From JAQUVS01 sp964389735 (lineage in GTDB: Bacteria > Bacillota_I > Bacilli_A > RF39 > UBA660), in NCBI GenBank assembly GCA_964389735.1, contig CAYMEJ010000001.1, forward strand, positions 1 to 53,995: a stretch of DNA of 53,995 nt, read 5' to 3'. The notes under the pieces were generated by a model. That model was not told the origin of the DNA. It did no database searches and was given only the letters and a program-made list of their open reading frames with translations. Numbering within the stretch: position 1 is the first letter of the stretch; every line of letters starts with the position of its first letter. Of the stretch, positions 52,594 through 53,995 are shown piece after piece. The translations under genes were made by a program, and so were the position numbers.

Positions 52594-52968
52594 TTGAAAA
52601 AAATTGTAAGTTTAATATTATTATTTATTGGAATATTGATATGCTCTTATATATGTGAATATTATGATGTTACTATATGTTTATTTCATAATATATTCCA
52701 TATTCCATGTCCTGGATGTGGATTAACGAGAGCTATAAAACTTATTATGCAATTGAAAGTAATTGAAAGTTTTCAATATAATATAATTGCTATTCCTGTT
52801 TTATTATATATATTATTTTTAATATTTTGTTATAGTTATGAAGCTATTACTAAAAAAAATATTTTTAGTAAATTATTTAAAAAATATAAAAATATTATAA
52901 TAGTAATATCAATAATTTTAGTTATAATTTCTTGGATTTATAATTTATTCAACCCATTATTGTATTAA
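52594..52968 (+). CDS. DUF2752 family membrane protein
   Basis: 124 residues with three or four membrane segments. The DUF2752 signature IPCPGCGLTRAIKLIM is at about 37-52. The start must be the TTG at 52594, which directly follows the TAA of the TM2 gene; no upstream Met exists and later ones fall after the motif. Translation is therefore coupled. Function of the family is unknown. Confidence 0.82.
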   Translation: MKKIVSLILLFIGILICSYICEYYDVTICLFHNIFHIPCPGCGLTRAIKLIMQLKVIESFQYNIIAIPVLLYILFLIFCYSYEAITKKNIFSKLFKKYKNIIIVISIILVIISWIYNLFNPLLY

Positions 52969-52995
52969 AAAAGATGTATTTATTACATCTTTTTT
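52967..52995. terminator. Bidirectional terminator
   Basis: AAAAAAGATGTA/TACATCTTTTTT with a 5-base loop ends the DUF2752 gene and the convergent orphan gene. Confidence 0.85.
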
Positions 52996-53558
52996 GTTTG
53001 GTTATTTGGTACTCTTGTTTTTTCTAATATATTATCTGTTAAATCATTTGAATTATCTACTAATGATTTTCTAAAATTATTAAATAAATTATATAATCTT
53101 TCTTTAGTATCATAATCATTATTATCTATTTTACTTCTATAATCTGTTCCTATATTTTTTATAAATACTCTGAAATGTTCATTACAAAAATCTATTTTAT
53201 CTCTTTGATCAATAAATTTTATTATTATGGATTCATGATTTTTTTTAATCATCATTACATTTTCATTAGTTTCGTATGAATCATCATCATCAATAATTAT
53301 TTGATTTTCTTCTCCAAGAAATTTATCAAGCGGTAAATATAATGGATCATATTGTTTAATTTCAAATTCTAATTCTTTTAAATCATAATAATTTTCTGAC
53401 ATTATATATGCTTTAAAACTATAATCATCCCATTTATTAAATTCTATATGCTTTTTTTCATCATTATATATTCTTCTGATTGTTACTAATTTACCACAAT
53501 ATGCATTAGATTCTTCATATGTAACTCTACCATTAGATAAATTTATTGTTTTATTCAT
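52983..53558 (-). CDS. Hypothetical 191-residue protein
   Basis: Soluble, acidic in the middle (a DDDDS stretch near residue 95), with no motif I recognise. The ATG at 53558 overlaps the stop of the gene upstream by eight bases (ATGAATAA), so translation is coupled; no good ribosome site of its own is seen. Strand-rich N-terminus (NKTINLSNGRVTYEES) and helical C-terminus. Function unknown. Confidence 0.65.
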   Translation of the reverse strand: MNKTINLSNGRVTYEESNAYCGKLVTIRRIYNDEKKHIEFNKWDDYSFKAYIMSENYYDLKELEFEIKQYDPLYLPLDKFLGEENQIIIDDDDSYETNENVMMIKKNHESIIIKFIDQRDKIDFCNEHFRVFIKNIGTDYRSKIDNNDYDTKERLYNLFNNFRKSLVDNSNDLTDNILEKTRVPNNQTKKM

Positions 53559-53995
53559 TCGTACCACTATTTTTTTTTGATAATGTTTTAATATTTAAAC
53601 GCCCTTTTAAATTATTCATTCTCATTTTTTCATATTCTTCGCTTGTGAATGCTTTAGTTTCATCTTTAAATATTACTACATGTTCTTGTTCAAATTCTTG
53701 TCTTTTTGCTTTAGGAACAAAAACTCTATTTGTTTCATTTTCAATATTTTGATATATTGCTATATCAATCATTTTTTCATCTGGTGGAGATATGATTGCA
53801 TATTTATTTTTACTTATTTTTCTACCCTTATATAGTCCTAAGTAGTAATATACATCAACTTCTTTATATGTATAATCACTTTCATAACATTTTCTATATG
53901 CTTTTGCAATTATTTCATCTTCTGTTGAATTATCTTCTTGTAATAGTGTATTATACTGTTTACTATATAATACATCATTCTTTAATGTCGCATAA
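53551..53995 (-). CDS. Hypothetical protein, 5' end beyond the window
   Basis: The frame is open from the stop at 53551 to the window edge, giving at least 147 residues; an internal ATG at 53772 is not the start. The sequence includes SDYTYKEVDVYYYLGLYKG and KYAIISPPDEKMIDIAIY and ends in LSKKNSGTNE. It has no recognised motif. It is the gene before the 191-residue orphan in the same operon. Confidence 0.6.
   Translation of the reverse strand, partial: YATLKNDVLYSKQYNTLLQEDNSTEDEIIAKAYRKCYESDYTYKEVDVYYYLGLYKGRKISKNKYAIISPPDEKMIDIAIYQNIENETNRVFVPKAKRQEFEQEHVVIFKDETKAFTSEEYEKMRMNNLKGRLNIKTLSKKNSGTNE

Noticed and set aside
22..53995. Genetic code 4 (UGA as tryptophan), suggested by the very low GC and few TGA stops
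   Set aside because: All long genes are full length under the standard code, tryptophans in conserved motifs are TGG, and no in-frame UGA interrupts a conserved domain.
1..53995. tRNA, rRNA or CRISPR arrays
   Set aside because: No T-loop consensus, ribosomal RNA segment or regularly spaced repeats were seen, and the spaces between genes are too short for most of these.

Overview
The window is very AT-rich DNA with tightly packed genes in short operons, strong AGGAGG-type ribosome binding sites and the standard bacterial code (UGA is read as a stop). The gene content is that of a Gram-positive, probably gut-associated, low-GC Bacillota, most likely an uncultured Bacilli lineage with a reduced genome. 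It has a murein sacculus (MurE, MurB, MurG, FtsA, FtsZ, FtsQ, FtsK), a nusA-infB operon, a YmfF/YmfH peptidase pair, lipoproteins, SipW-type secreted proteins and an intact sporulation sigma factor SigK. The sequence is scaffolded: a run of 100 N lies at 5760-5859, and a run of 10 N at 7722-7731 is flanked by a duplicated inverted copy of infB. That copy is an assembly artefact.

Layout. 1-5759 (minus): a 444-base orphan gene, truB, murE, sigK and a PgdA-like deacetylase, preceded by the broken 5' side of a phage-tail-collar-domain gene. 5860-10664 (minus): the rimP-nusA-ylxR-dCMP deaminase-infB-rbfA operon, with an extended -10 promoter and a leader hairpin; rimP is only half length and a dCMP deaminase sits where ylxQ is common. 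10775-12679 (plus): a CPBP membrane protease and a membrane-anchored metallophosphoesterase. 12665-18102: YgjV-like protein, M29 aminopeptidase, a small Tyr/Asn-rich coat-like protein with a possible sigma-K promoter, a diguanylate cyclase, gmk, a first SipW-type secreted protein and an MBL hydrolase. 18086-24863: queH, a lipid-kinase-family gene, a 645-residue zincin with a tiny overlapping upstream gene, a second SipW-type protein and a MacB-type ABC exporter. 25007-27098: an RpoD-like alternative sigma factor broken by a one-base shift in an A run, plus an unknown partner.

27155-35578: a NatAB-type ABC exporter, a lipoprotein, the M16 pair, deoD, and a divergent tandem pair of M3-like metallopeptidases. 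35587-43960: the division and wall cluster (murG, murB, ftsQ, fic, ftsA, ftsZ, ftsK), with a Fic gene inserted whose catalytic His is Gln. 44098-47174: a small orphan gene behind an attenuator-like hairpin, then a two-gene phosphorelay (hybrid kinase and Hpt-REC protein) with no DNA-binding output. 47256-50694: a zinc-dependent phospholipase C-like protein and a YiiX/G6R-like papain-fold hydrolase in one operon, beside an acyl-CoA synthetase, both units with palindromes at their promoters. 50795-53995: a six-TM protein, an orphan repeat protein, a TM2/DUF2752 pair and an unknown operon running off the right edge.

No rRNA, tRNA, CRISPR, insertion sequence or complete prophage was seen. No gene-free stretch exceeds 300 bases; the longest non-coding one is the 174 bases at 10601-10774. 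Function names come from motifs I could read, not from database searches.
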